The position numbers and the translations under genes are program-made. Below the pieces are notes generated by a model. The model made no database searches and was not told where the DNA came from. It worked only from the letters and a program-made list of their open reading frames with translations. From Paralvinella palmiformis (Eukaryota > Annelida > Polychaeta > Terebellida > Alvinellidae), in the NCBI GenBank assembly GCA_025642065.1, contig JAODUP010000320.1, forward strand, positions 377,001 through 441,000: a stretch of 64,000 bases of DNA, read 5' to 3'. The stretch's first letter is position 1; each line of letters starts with the position of its first letter. Of this stretch, positions 24,826 through 35,468 are shown piece after piece.

Positions 24826-26252
24826 CAGACATTTAGTCAACGGAAAGTTAGCCAACGGACATTTAGCCAATATTTGCAGGGGGGACATTTAGCCAACATT
24901 CATTTTTTTTAAATCTTACATATAGATGTATATTGTTATATTTTTGAGTTTGTGCATCCTCTGTAAATATTATGCATAAATATAAATAATGGTATGCAAC
25001 ATGCAACATGTCAGGGTTGGGAGGTTTTTTACACAGACGTTATTAACACCATTAATCAACGGTTATTAACGTCATGTAAAAAGTTTTTTAGAGTTTTTTT
25101 ACACTGACTTGTAAAAAAACTCTATTTAAATAAAATGCAGCTATAAAATAGTAAATTGATAACAATATAACAACATCTACTACAACATGACTCTAATACA
25201 TACAATAAGTAACACAACAATTGAGTAACAGACTAATCCACATTTATATGATAACCCAATATCCAGTCTATAGTTGACCCCTTCACTAACGACTTAATTA
25301 TGTAGGACAGTTGCTCACCCGGACAGTTGCTCACCGGACAGTTGCTCACCCGGACACTTGCTCACCAAGCCAAAAAGTGGACCCTTGCTCACCCGTGAAT
25401 ATTTTTGTGAAAAAATACACATAATTATATTAATAAAATAATCTCATTAAAATAATAATTATTTAATTTCAACTATTAATCAGGGTTGGCAGGTTTAACC
25501 CCACCCTCTGCCTTAAACCCAGGTTTATCCAATGTTGAGATAAACTCCCTAAAGTTTAAAGCCCTTTAACTCAATTGTTGTTTTTTTTTTTTAAAAAAAA
25601 AAAAAAAATTATCTAAGTTATATACGGGGTACAATTTTTGGATTATAAGAATTATATAATATTTATCACGCTGAAGTTTAATGCCCTAATAATTGGTAAT
25701 ATTCATCCCAATAATTATATAGATAATAGGATACTAAAAATAAATTTCTGAATTAAAAATCATTTAATTTTTTATTACAAATTCACTTTTTTCTTATTAA
25801 AAATTCACTGGTGAGCAAGTGTCCACTTTTTCATTTGCTTGGTGAGCAATTGTACAGTGAGCAACTGTCCGAGTGAGCAAGTGTCCGTACTCCTGTTTCT
25901 CAACCACTCCAACATAGAGGCTGTGCCGAATAAGGGACAGTGTTAAAATGTGACTTCGTACAATGAATTGAATAAAATTCAATTACATACACTATGACGC
26001 TTGAATATAACAGTTGTGGATTATTTGTAACATCTGTAATTACAAGTTTTAGAATATGAGACATCATTTTGTGTTTGTTACATTCGTTCAATGTATACCA
26101 ATATATACACTGTTTTGTATTTATTGAAACAACTATATTTATAGTGAAAGATCACATAAACATAATCAAATTTTTTGAATGTTGGCTAAATGTCCCCCTT
26201 CAAATATTGGCTAAATGTCCGTTGGCTAAGTGTCCGTTGGCTAAATGTCCCG
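24826..26252. mobile_element. Foldback element, family A (ends made of GGACATTTAGCCAAC tandem copies)
   Basis: The left end (24826-24907) has four tandem 15-bp copies of the GGACATTTAGCCAAC type, some mutated, a short ATTTGCAGGGG spacer and a fifth copy. The right end (26181-26252) is the same in reverse complement (GTTGGCTAAATGTCC). The interior has no transposase. About 300 bp inward from the right end (about 25915-26252) matches the terminal repeats of the 27.6-32.4 kb structure. A second foldback element is nested at 25305-25886. It looks non-autonomous. Confidence 0.8.
25305..25886. mobile_element. Nested foldback element, family B (ends made of GGACAGTTGCTCACC tandem copies)
   Basis: Left end: copies at 25305-25320, 25321-25335, 25336-25351 and 25352-25366, a 12-bp spacer (AAGCCAAAAAGT), then a fifth copy at 25379-25393. 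The right end (25810-25886) repeats this inverted (GGTGAGCAAGTGTCC), partly decayed. The interior is non-coding, with T/A homopolymers near 25580-25610. It was inserted into the family A element and is therefore younger than it. Confidence 0.8.
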
Positions 26253-27369
26253 GATTCGATTAAATACCTCAAATAGTTGTAGAAACATTATTATTATTAT
26301 TATTATTATATTACAAATTGATATTTTAAAATTAATTAAATAAAAGGCATCAAACTCATGAAATTTTGTCAGCCCATTTCATATCTTAATTAAAAAAAAG
26401 TATTATTAGTACCTGAATTTTGCATAATGTCAATGTTCAGCTTATTTGCTTTAATTGGTACCTGTATTTATAACTTGAATGTATATCAAATCAAATTCTT
26501 TAATCAACTTGAAATAAAAGAAAACATGTATTTACATATTGCGTGTGCACTTGGTTCAAGTCATTATTTTACAAGGTATTGTTTTGTTTCAGTCCTTGAA
26601 GTTCGATGATAATGAGATACCATGTAAACAGGCCGAGCTCTTGGATACATATTTACTGGTGTTGGACGTGATAGATGATTTTGAGTTATCTGTCACAGTA
26701 GTCAATATGTTGTGTCTTACATCTCTGGGTATATTCTGAGATAATTTATGCTTCAAGTCAAGTACTTAGATTGTTTATATAAGAATACTGACTGATACCA
26801 GCCTGGTTGTTTCAGCATCAAATCTTTTGTGCCGCTTAAAGGTGTATAAGTACAAGAAAAAAACCAGCTTTGGTTCTTGATATGCACCATCTCCAAATTT
26901 TTCCAAATTTATTGAACGGGTGGAAAGGGTGTTTCAAATAAATAGTCACAAAGTTATGGTTTTGAAGGGCATTTTCTCAAGATTGTTGAAGTCTGTGCAT
27001 GACATATAGTTCCTTCAAGGGTGATAAGGCTGTGTCCAAAGCACAGAGATGGTGAGTACATAAACTCTATTTCAAAGTTGTATGTTATAGGTGTTGCCTA
27101 CATTTTTATTTCAAGTTTGAATCTAAGAAACTGTTTATGGCCAGAACCAAGAAAAATAGAAGGGCTCAAATTCTTATCTAGCAATAAGAACAGGCATATT
27201 TAAAAAAAGGATTTTGTGAATATGTCATGTGTAAATATGCGGTTTGAGGGAAGGCATCACAATCTATATCTTTAAACAGCTCACTGATCTGGATTAAATG
27301 TCATATTTTTGTAGTAGCGGTTGTTTAGACCTGGAACCAGTTTTGGTTATTCTGTACATTTTTATCTTT
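26253..27369. other. Spacer without recognised features
   Basis: Only an (ATT)n run at about 26289-26310 stands out. The short plus-strand ORFs show no motif. Confidence 0.4.
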
Positions 27370-27627
27370 ACTAGTCAATGAACTAAACAGTTATAGACCT
27401 ATTTCTAATCTATCGTTAATATTTAAAGTATTAAATAAAGCAGTATTCTGTCGTTTGAACGTTCACATAAACTGTAATCACCTGACTAAACAGAAACCGC
27501 TCTATTAAAAGTTCATAACGACATAGCACTAAACATGGACACAGGAAAGGTCACAGCACTAACACTTGTAGATTTATCTGCAGCTTTTGACGCCATTGAT
27601 TATTCTGTTCTTCTGATTAGTATGCCA
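27370..27627 (+). mobile_element. LINE reverse-transcriptase fragment, 5' part, plus strand
   Basis: The plus strand reads RT motifs in order: SYRPISNLS, then after a frame change ALLKVHNDIALNMD and LVDLSAAFDAIDYSVLL (catalytic region A). The homology stops a few bases before the foldback terminus at 27633. The next expected RT motif (GISGTALTW) is on the opposite strand at 31.2 kb. Confidence 0.75.
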
Positions 27628-27632
27628 TGAAT

Positions 27633-28200
27633 CCGGGACATTTAGCCAATGGACATTTAGCCAACGGATACTTAGCCAACGGACATTTAGCCAATATTTG
27701 CAAGGGGGACATTTAGCCAACATTCAAAATTTTTGATTATGTTTATGTGAGTTTTCATAAATATAGTTGTTTCAATAAATACAAAATATTGTATGTAACT
27801 GTATTTTGTAATTCATTTTACAAATGTAACAAACACAAAGTGATGTCTCATATTCTAAAACTTGCAAACACGGATATTACATATAGTCCACAGCTGTTAT
27901 ATTCAATCGTCATAGTGTATGTAATTGAATTTTGATTCAATTCATTGTACGAATGTAATGATCACAAACAAATGTCTTATACTCTAAAATCTGAAAACAC
28001 AAACATTGCATATAATACATTCCTTATTTCTGACATGTTGTCTATAGGTGTACATTGTCAATATTCCTATTATTAAGTCTACATCGTATACTTTTAATAT
28101 ATTTGTTTGTGTTATCTATATTGTTTCCATATTTTATATTTCTTAACTGGGCGCTAAGTATAAATATACTTGAATAAATATTGAGCCATTTAAGAACAGA
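27633..28200 (+). repeat. Left long inverted repeat (family A foldback end)
   Basis: It starts CCGGGACATTTAGCCAAT, with further copies at 27651, 27666 and 27681, an 11-bp spacer and a fifth copy at 27707-27721. It then continues through AT-rich unique sequence to 28200 (TTTAAGAACAGA). It is nearly identical to the reverse complement of 31816-32397. Confidence 0.9.
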
Positions 28201-28203
28201 GTG

Positions 28204-28376
28204 TTTTAGGTCCTCGGGGGTCTTTAACGTCTCCCTTTATTTTTAATCATTTAGTGGAGACGGCATGTGAGTCGAGAAATTAACCTCTGAACAAGTTTCG
28301 ACCTCTTGCTGGGATCGAACTTGTGTTCCTTGGCATTAAGTGCCGGGTGCTTAACCGCTAGGCCACCGGGGCCCAG
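28204..28376 (-). mobile_element. tRNA-derived SINE, minus strand
   Basis: On the minus strand, TGGCCTAGCGGTTAAG (28365-28350) is a near-consensus A box and GTTCGATCCC (28320-28311) a B box, at tRNA-like spacing. The SINE body runs down to about 28204. It sits immediately inside the left inverted repeat. Confidence 0.7.
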
Positions 28377-28559
28377 GCTGCCTTTATGTACTCAGGCAAA
28401 ATGAAGTCACATTTTGACACTGTGATATGTCACCTGGGAAATGAAGTCACATCTTAACAACATCATAATACGTGTATGTGTCAACACTGGATAGAGGATT
28501 ATTTTGAGACTATTGGATTATCTGCAGTATATGTAAGTAGTAATTACCCACATGCCAGA

Positions 28560-28630
28560 TAATTAAAAAAAAGGTTGTGCCAAACAAGCGACAGCCTGGG
28601 GATACTCCCCGAACTACAAGCAACCAACAT
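28560..28630 (-). repeat. Fragment of the dispersed repeat seen at 45.48 kb
   Basis: The reverse complement matches GTTCGGGGAG, then CCCCAGGCTGTCGCTTGTT, at 45489-45515. A further piece (AGAGGCTGTGCCGAA) is at 25915-25931. Confidence 0.6.
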
Positions 28631-28639
28631 GCCAGATAT

Positions 28640-28976
28640 AGTTAAGCAGTCAGTGACGGGTCAACAAGACTAGATATTAGGTTATCATAATGTGGATTAG
28701 TCTTTTAACTCAATTGCTGTTTATGTATTACAGTGATGCTGTAGTAGATGTCGTGATGTTGTTATCATTTTACTATTTTATAAAATATATCATAACTTAC
28801 AAAAAACATCTTAATATCAAAAGGACATGCTAAACTACAACATACGATAAAATATATTATACTAAAACCAACAATACTGTTACATCCTTCCAGCTACCAA
28901 GTTAAATACAATTGCAACATATTTTGAATATAAAGCTCATGCACATGGTACTCATTCCCACCATGTTTTTAATGTC

Positions 28977-29014
<38 letters not shown>

Positions 29015-29725
29015 CCCTTAAAAATCCACAGTTTCGTGCTCCACCGTTTAAACGTCCTGTACTAGTTGAATGACAAAATTTGCTGCACTTCCACAAGGCT
29101 TTGCTCTAGATGCACCAGTTTAATGTTGGTGAAACAATAAACCGACAGCCCCTAATGAGGCTTGTGAAGAAGGTATATCCAAGAGAAAAGAAGGTATCCT
29201 ACTTGCATAACTTTGAATAAATAATGATCAATGAAAGCAGTCTATTTTCCATTTAATTTCTATCATTTCAGGCTCTGTATTGGGTATACATGCATAGACT
29301 TCGGAATTTGGTAAACTGTCACTAATACAGCTTGCTCGTTGTTAGTGTTATTATTTCATATTTCTGGGGTGTGTAAGTGAAACCTTTCAGGTTCGCAGCG
29401 GATTTTAGAGATGTCATAAATATTTCACTTAAAATTACTGGTTCTGTGTAGTAAATTTATATGAAAATATATGCACATAAAAATAAATTATATATGCAAA
29501 ACTGGAGATTTTCGTTGTAATTATGTGGTATTTTTATTCATAATGATTTGAACTTAATGCTTAATGCAACTAGTTGATGTGAAGAGTATATCGATCCTTC
29601 ATGATTGGGAGGGGAAATCTTAAATGGTGCAGTGTTTAAAGTAACGTGCTGCAGACTTTCAGATTAAGGTTTGGAACCCTGGTGTTAGCTACATTTTGGG
29701 ATGTCGCCACTCAGCCATACTGATT
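28640..29725 (+). pseudogene. Diverged partial copy of the EF-hand/death gene region (exon 4 plus flanks)
   Basis: In plus orientation, 29119-29193 corresponds to the last 25 codons of exon 4 of the minus-strand gene (NRQPLMRLVKKVYP against NRQLLMRLVKRVYP). It is open and followed by the same donor (GTATCCTACTTGC). The next ~530 bp match intron 4, including its SINE (to about 29725). Upstream, 28790-29110 matches 23290-22990 inverted, and about 28650-28790 matches about 25270-25140 inverted. Exons 1-3 and 5-8 are absent, so it cannot encode the protein. Changes in the 25 codons are about half silent. Confidence 0.8.
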
Positions 29726-29748
29726 TTGTTTTTAATGAAAACAATTAT

Positions 29749-29756
<8 letters not shown>

Positions 29757-29812
<56 letters not shown>
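29757..29812. repeat. (AT)28 microsatellite
   Basis: An uninterrupted AT run. Confidence 0.95.
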
Positions 29813-29815
<3 letters not shown>

Positions 29816-29859
29816 ATGATACATACTTTTCATTGTGTAAATTTATTATGGTCCATTAT

Positions 29860-30120
29860 TTTTATATATTTGGATATAGGTATACATATATACAGTTATT
29901 ATAACGCAACCATAACACAATTTATTACAAAATTTCCATCATATATTCATCATATGTCCTTTTATCATATATTAACTAAACAAATTCATAAGTTCATTTA
30001 AAGTCTACACCTCAATAACATAGACCATGCAATATAGGCCTGCCCAGCTGAGAACAAAGAATATACATGGAATATTAACAATGTTTATGTTTGCGTTAAC
30101 ATGTTAGAAATAGATAAATT
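29860..30120. repeat. Dispersed repeat, inverted copy at 51640-51900
   Basis: Shared stretches (one reverse-complemented) include ATAGACCATGCAATATAGGC, CTGCCCAGCTGAGAACAAAG and TTAACAATGTTTATGTTTGC. It has no coding capacity. Probably a non-autonomous element of unknown type. Confidence 0.75.
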
Positions 30121-30199
30121 AGTACTTTCATATAATAAGCGGCATCAAATCTCTTGTGCTCTTGGCTCATCTACAGTTACGATCTGTCATCTGTTATCA

Positions 30200-31196
30200 A
30201 ATAATAATAATAATTACAAAAACTTATATAGCGCCAATATCCTCGAAAAGAATCGAGCTCAGTGGCGCACCTAGTACAGGGGATGGGCAAACTCATAGTC
30301 CGGGTATGATGCAAAGTTCATCAACAGATAGTAAGGAAACTTAGGAAGGATAAGCGAGTCTGAAAAGGTGAGTTTTCAAATGGTGATGGAAAAAAACTAT
30401 GCTATTTGATGAATTAACATGTTCAGAGAGCGCATTCCAGAAGAAAGAGTTTCATAGGCAATAATGCAGAGTATGAAAATGATGCGAGATTTAACAGGGA
30501 GCCAGTGAAGAGATTTTAGAAGTGGGACAGAATCGGAAAGCCGAGGAGATCCTGTAACAACCCTAGCTAAGCAGTTTTGAACAGACCGAAGTTTCAGAAT
30601 ATCCTTGGATGCAATGTTATAAAGAAGAGAGTTGCAGTAATCAACACCTACTAGTAATGAGTGCTGTAGTAATGGTTTTGGCGACTGAAAGAGAAATATA
30701 GCGATGAATAGGGCAAAGGTCACGAATATGATAGAAGCAGGAGCGACATGTCAGAGAAATATGTTTTCTGAAATTAAAATCGCTATCAAATGTAACACCA
30801 AGATTACATACATACAGTGTCTGATGGTGTGATGGTATGACTAAGGATGTTTGTAGGCAATAAATGAGTAAGTTTGCTGCGTTGTATGGATGTACCTATA
30901 ATGATGAAATCGGTTTATTGTTTGTCATCCAGCCAGAGATATCACTGAGACAGTCACCAAGTTGTTTAAGGGAAAGATCAGTGTCTGCTGTGGATAAAGA
31001 TATGTATACTTGGGTGTCATCTGCATATAAATGATGGTCTAATTTATGGCGCTGAATAAGTGAGCTTAGTGGTGTGGTAAACAGTAGTGGTCCAAGAACA
31101 GAGCCTTGGAGAACACCACAAAGCACTGCCTTTGAAAACCTATTTATTAAGAATGAGCGGATCCATGTAAGTGCTGTGCCTGATATGCCATTTAGC
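30200..31196 (-). mobile_element. LINE reverse-transcriptase fragment, 3' part, minus strand (CR1/L2-like)
   Basis: Two minus-strand ORFs, 31216-30896 and 30723-30397, carry GISGTALTWIRSFLINR, then the catalytic YADDTQVYISL, then the C-terminal domain (VGVDYCNSLLYNI, SLHWLPVKSRI). The 3' end has TATATAGCGCC and a short (AAT)n tail near 30200-30230, as in L2-like LINEs. Homology starts exactly where the plus-strand fragment at 27370-27627 ends, so the two are probably parts of one element. Confidence 0.8.
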
Positions 31197-31290
31197 CAAC
31201 GGACATTTAGTATCATATTACCTATATAATTATTGGGATGAATATTACCAATTATAGGAAATTAAAATTCAGAGCAACTGTCCATACTCC
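31191..31290. mobile_element. Truncated foldback (family A) end abutting the LINE
   Basis: It begins TTTAGCCAACGGACATTTAG, then runs into sequence matching the reverse complement of 25690-25760 (ATTATTGGGATGAATATTACC), the interior of the element at 24.8-26.3 kb. It ends near a family-B-like scrap (GAGCAACTGTCC, 31275-31286). It looks like the far end of an element that had inserted in the LINE. Confidence 0.65.
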
Positions 31291-31815
31291 AAATATTGAG
31301 TAGTGTGCTAATAAAAACGCATGTATGTGAAAGACACTATCAAATAGATGGGTCACCTAGTGTAAATAGATCTGGCTTTGTTTACAGTGCTTCTGTTTGG
31401 TGTACCTTCAAGTTGACCAGACCATCCCCAATGACACTAAACGTCTTTCACCTGGAACCAGTGGCTTCTATAGGCTAGTAGGATTAGATCTGGCTTTCTT
31501 TACAGTGATTCTGTTTTATGTACAGTCAGAATTTGTTGATCCGACAAGGTTTGTTGCATGAAAATATGTGGGATAAACGAGAATATGATTATCGAGTCCG
31601 TGACATACCGCTAGTCTGTGTCACACATTTTTAAATCATACACATATACGTCCGTATTTAAATCAAAATTCAATAACTGTTCGCAAGACATGGAATGGCA
31701 TTGAAGTCATTGAGCATTTTGATATTTGTTAATTACAAACACTATAAAGAAATACTCGTGTCATTATTTGAGCGATAAATTTAAATGAGATTATTATGGA
31801 TCGCTAGGTTTTTTT
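31291..31815. other. Spacer with a short local duplication
   Basis: AGATCTGGCTTTGTTTACAG (about 31368) and AGATCTGGCTTTCTTTACAG (about 31485) are near-identical direct repeats. No gene was recognised. Confidence 0.5.
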
Positions 31816-32397
31816 TCTGTTCTTAAATGGCTCAATATTTTATTCAAGTATATTTATACTTAGCGCCCAGTTAAGAAATATAAAATATGGAAACAATATA
31901 GATAACACAAACAAATATATTAAAAGTATACGATGTAGACTTAATAATAGGAATATTGACAATGTACACCTATAGACAACATGTCAGAAATAAAGAATGT
32001 ATTATATGCAATGTTTGTGTTTTCAGATTTTAGAGTATAAGACATTTGTTTGTGATCATTACATTCGTACAATGAATTGAATAAAATTCAATTACATACA
32101 CTATGACGATTGCATATAACAGCTGTAGACTATATGTAACATCCGTGTATGAAGTTTTAGAATATGAGTCATCACTTTGTGTTTGTTACATTTGTAAAAT
32201 GAATTACAAAAATACAATTACATACAATGTTTTGTATTTATTGAAACAACTATATTTATGAAAACTCACATAAACATAATCAAAAATTTTGAATGTTGGC
32301 TAAATGTCCCCCTTGCAAATATTGGTTAAATGTCCGTTGGCTAAGTGTCCGTTGGCTAAGTGTCCGTTGGCTAAATGTCCATTGGCTAAATGTCCCG
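31816..32397 (-). repeat. Right long inverted repeat (family A foldback end)
   Basis: The reverse complement of 27633-28200, ending with five GGCTAAATGTCC-type copies (the last terminating ATGTCCCG at 32397). Left and right arms differ by scattered substitutions and small indels. Confidence 0.9.
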
Positions 32398-32403
32398 AAT
32401 TCG

Positions 32404-32640
32404 TGACTGGGCTGTGAAATGACTTCTTTATTTAGTTTCACAGCTTTGTTTTTTCAATATCATGTGTGCACAATTAAAGTGATAATTAGCAAGAGGGTAG
32501 GTGCTAATGTAACATATATAGTACTAGTATTAACAATTCATTTCAACCATACGGCATGCACACGTGTACTTAATCACATGTTTACAACCAGTGAGCTTTT
32601 GATTATCTGATAAGTGCACCCGTCCGCTAAGTGCGCTACT
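32404..32640 (+). repeat. Dispersed repeat, direct copy at 52079-52320
   Basis: Shared stretches include TTTCAATATCATGTGTGCAC, AACATATATAGTACTAGTAT (one copy shorter by two bases) and CACTGGTTCAAAATGCAACA-like ends. It lies directly outside the right inverted repeat. Confidence 0.75.
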
Positions 32641-32654
32641 GGTTCAAAATCCAA

Positions 32655-33440
32655 AATGGCGCAGAACCCCACCCAGAAGAAATTTGATCTTGAAGGCGCA
32701 GCAATAGAAGCCACCACTAGAATTTCCAACTTGATGAAAAGCCGAACACCTACCATCAACATTTTCACCGATGCTAGCTCCCAAGCAAACGGAACCACAG
32801 ACCGGGCATGCTTCATTAAAGACAAAGACGAAGAAATAAGAGGGAGAATCCCAAACCACACTCCGATCACACTAGACTAGCTGTATGCAGCCAAGGGAAC
32901 ACTAATATGGATACCGAGACAGTATATCCATGAAAGAGTCATCATTCTCTCGGACTCTATGGGGGCACTTTCCATCATCAGCACAGCTAATTTCCACACC
33001 TATCCCGAAATCATTATAGAAATCTACATCACCGCATCAACCCTCAGGCAGCGTAGAATCCACGTAATCCATCACTGGGTCCCAAGCCACGTTAACCTTG
33101 AGAGCAACGACCGAGTCGACCAAACTGCGAACGAAGCCACGTGCCTAGAAGTCATCGAACACGCTGAACATATCCTGGCACATTCAACCATCTCATTGAC
33201 AGATTCGTCTCTAATCAACTCGAATCGATATATACAGATGACACATCATCATCATCATCCAAGGATTGGTAACAGACCGCCATCACTGTAGTTGGATATA
33301 ACCTACTTAACAACAGACTGGCCCAACTCAGACGACTACGGCTCTGGTCATACACACGAAACTTCACCGGTCCTTCATCCGGAGCGCTCTGCCATCACTG
33401 CCAACAAGCGTACAATCCAGTATATTATCTGCTCTAATGT
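32655..33440 (+). mobile_element. LINE fragment with RNase H domain, interrupted
   Basis: The plus frame from 32655 reads an RNase H domain with INIFTDAS (first Asp), LYAAKGTLIWI, VIILSDSMGAL (Asp) and HHWVPSHVNLESNDRVDQTANEA (His/Asp region). One in-frame TAG (32878-32880) lies next to the usual catalytic Glu. After a frame change near 33290 a Cys/His segment follows (GALCHHCQQAYNPVYYLL), the zinc-finger-like tail often seen after RNase H in I-group LINEs. Its base composition is clearly more GC-rich than its surroundings. Not functional. Confidence 0.75.
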
Positions 33441-33717
33441 CCATCCTCCCTGAAGAATACAAATTTCCAGATCACCACCTAGCGGCATTGATCATCAGAA
33501 AATCAACATTCCTACCAGACATCATCGCCCCACTTCTACTGAAAGAGCCCTATAAATTCCACCATCAACAATAAAGACACAACAGAAGACAACACCAGGT
33601 GGCTGCGCCCAATAGGCGTCAGTCAGGGGTCTCTAACCCAAATTTCAACCAGGACAAGGACCTCTCAATATATAAGCTTTCTGGTATGGGCTCTGCACAT
33701 CGATCGTTGTTTGAATG

Positions 33718-33929
33718 ACCATTTTCGCAACCATGTCCGTTTTAAACAGGGACCTTCCCGTTTCACAGCCGCAAGCCTTGTGGTTGTAAGATGGGCAGCC
33801 CGTTTCGCAACAACCCGATTTAGGACAGCATCGGCATGATCAGATCATGATACATTTGATTGTACACCATTTTGTAAAATATGAATTTATTATTTTCGCA
33901 TATGTTTGCATGCATTTATATATGTATAA

Positions 33930-33970
<41 letters not shown>

Positions 33971-34301
33971 CCGTAAAAGTACATTAAATAATTTCTGAAA
34001 ACCATGCATTTTTGAAGTTGCTGAATCGGTCCGCTTTCAGGTTCGAAACCGCTCATCTCGTTTCGAAAATGCCTGCTTCGTTTCGAACCGAGAAGAGGGC
34101 CGTTTCATCAACTATTCACTTTAATTTTCACAACAGCATATCATTTTTTATAGATAACTGGCCAGTGATATAGACAATTTGGAAATAACATGGTAACATT
34201 TTGTTGCCACATTGTTGCTAAATGGGCAGGCATTCTGAAAACCATACCGGTTGCGAAACGGGACGGTCCCGTTTCAAAACGGGCCCGGTTATCAAGATGG
34301 T
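33718..34301. mobile_element. MITE-like element with ~65-bp inverted ends rich in CCCGTTTC
   Basis: The left end begins ACCATTTTCGCAACC and the right end (reverse-complemented) ACCATCTTGATAACC. Both continue with CCGTTTTAAACAGGGACC- and CCGTTTTGAAACGGGACC-like palindromic phrases and CCCGTTTC(A/G)CA. More GTTTCGAAA phrases lie at 34040-34110, and an (AT)n array is internal at 33934-33966. No ORF is longer than 76 codons. I see no clear target-site duplication. Confidence 0.65.
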
Positions 34302-34957
34302 GTGTAACAGCCTGACTGTGTTTGTAGATCTACACATCCTACCATTCCTTGAGCCATTTGGTAACTTAAATCCAGTTTGTTCTGATGTAGGCAATCAACT
34401 CTGTAATTGTGGAAGTGTTGGCGTTGACCTAGAGACGGTGGAAACTGCATGATTTTATTTTGTATCGTACGTAAACGAGGTAAATTACAAAAGTGAAACT
34501 GGTATTTCCCCCAAAATATACATTTCCTGGAAGAACTGTTTCCTATGTAACGTTGGCTGTTATTGCTGGTTTATGTAACAGGTTTGAAAGATCTACGTTT
34601 TAATTATTAATTTGGGTTTAACATTTTGGTATATTTTACCCAATTGACATTATAAGTCTGGTTTGTCTGAATTAAAATGTCATTATAATAAACAGGTAGT
34701 ATCCAAGAAAAAATTCCCACAATATTGAGACAACTATAGTGTTGTTTACTTTGAGACAGCTCATAAATTGACTCAGGAATTTTCACACAGGTAAAATGTA
34801 AAAGCTATAAATAAATGTTTAGATATTTAGTTTATTTGATAATATACATATAATTATCCAAGTACTACAGACTATATTAAAGTATTTATTGATTCTAGTA
34901 TATTAACCAGTCAGTTAGTCAATCAAAACAACTGATTTATTATAATAAAATTATTTT

Positions 34958-35000
<43 letters not shown>

Positions 35001-35421
35001 GATCTTAACTGCATGACAAATACATTTAAAAAATTAAATTATGGGCCTAAAAATACTATAGTATCATAATAAGAACTACACAACAACATGTACTCTGTAA
35101 TACCATGTTTTCAGCCAACTGATGGTGAGGAAATAATATTGATAATAACTTTAATTACTGTAACACCCTAAAGGAGCAGTGGATATCAAAGTCTGAACAT
35201 GACAGATAAACAGAGTAGAGTAATTTCACCTTTACCTAGCATATACAAGAAATATGAAAGAACAGTTAGTTTTGTGATAACCATTTCTTTCCTTTATGAA
35301 CAAGAATTAATGTGGCTCATTTTGTATTATTTATTCCATATATTTATTATTCATCCCCTGTGTAAATGCATTTGTAGTGTTTGTGCATACATTATATTTA
35401 CATTAATAGCTATTTCATATA

Positions 35422-35468
<47 letters not shown>

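Noticed and set aside
24826..26252. CRISPR-like array from the repeated 15-mers
   Set aside because: Units are adjacent without unique spacers, are inverted at the two ends, and the genome is eukaryotic.
28300..28370. Functional tRNA gene
   Set aside because: A and B boxes are good but the arms do not form a cloverleaf and a SINE body follows; the same holds for the other SINE heads.
27633..32397. One giant 4.8-kb DNA transposon with ~570-bp inverted ends that captured a host exon
   Set aside because: No transposase lies inside, and the oppositely oriented halves of one LINE RT fit an inversion between two foldback copies better. Kept as an alternative only.
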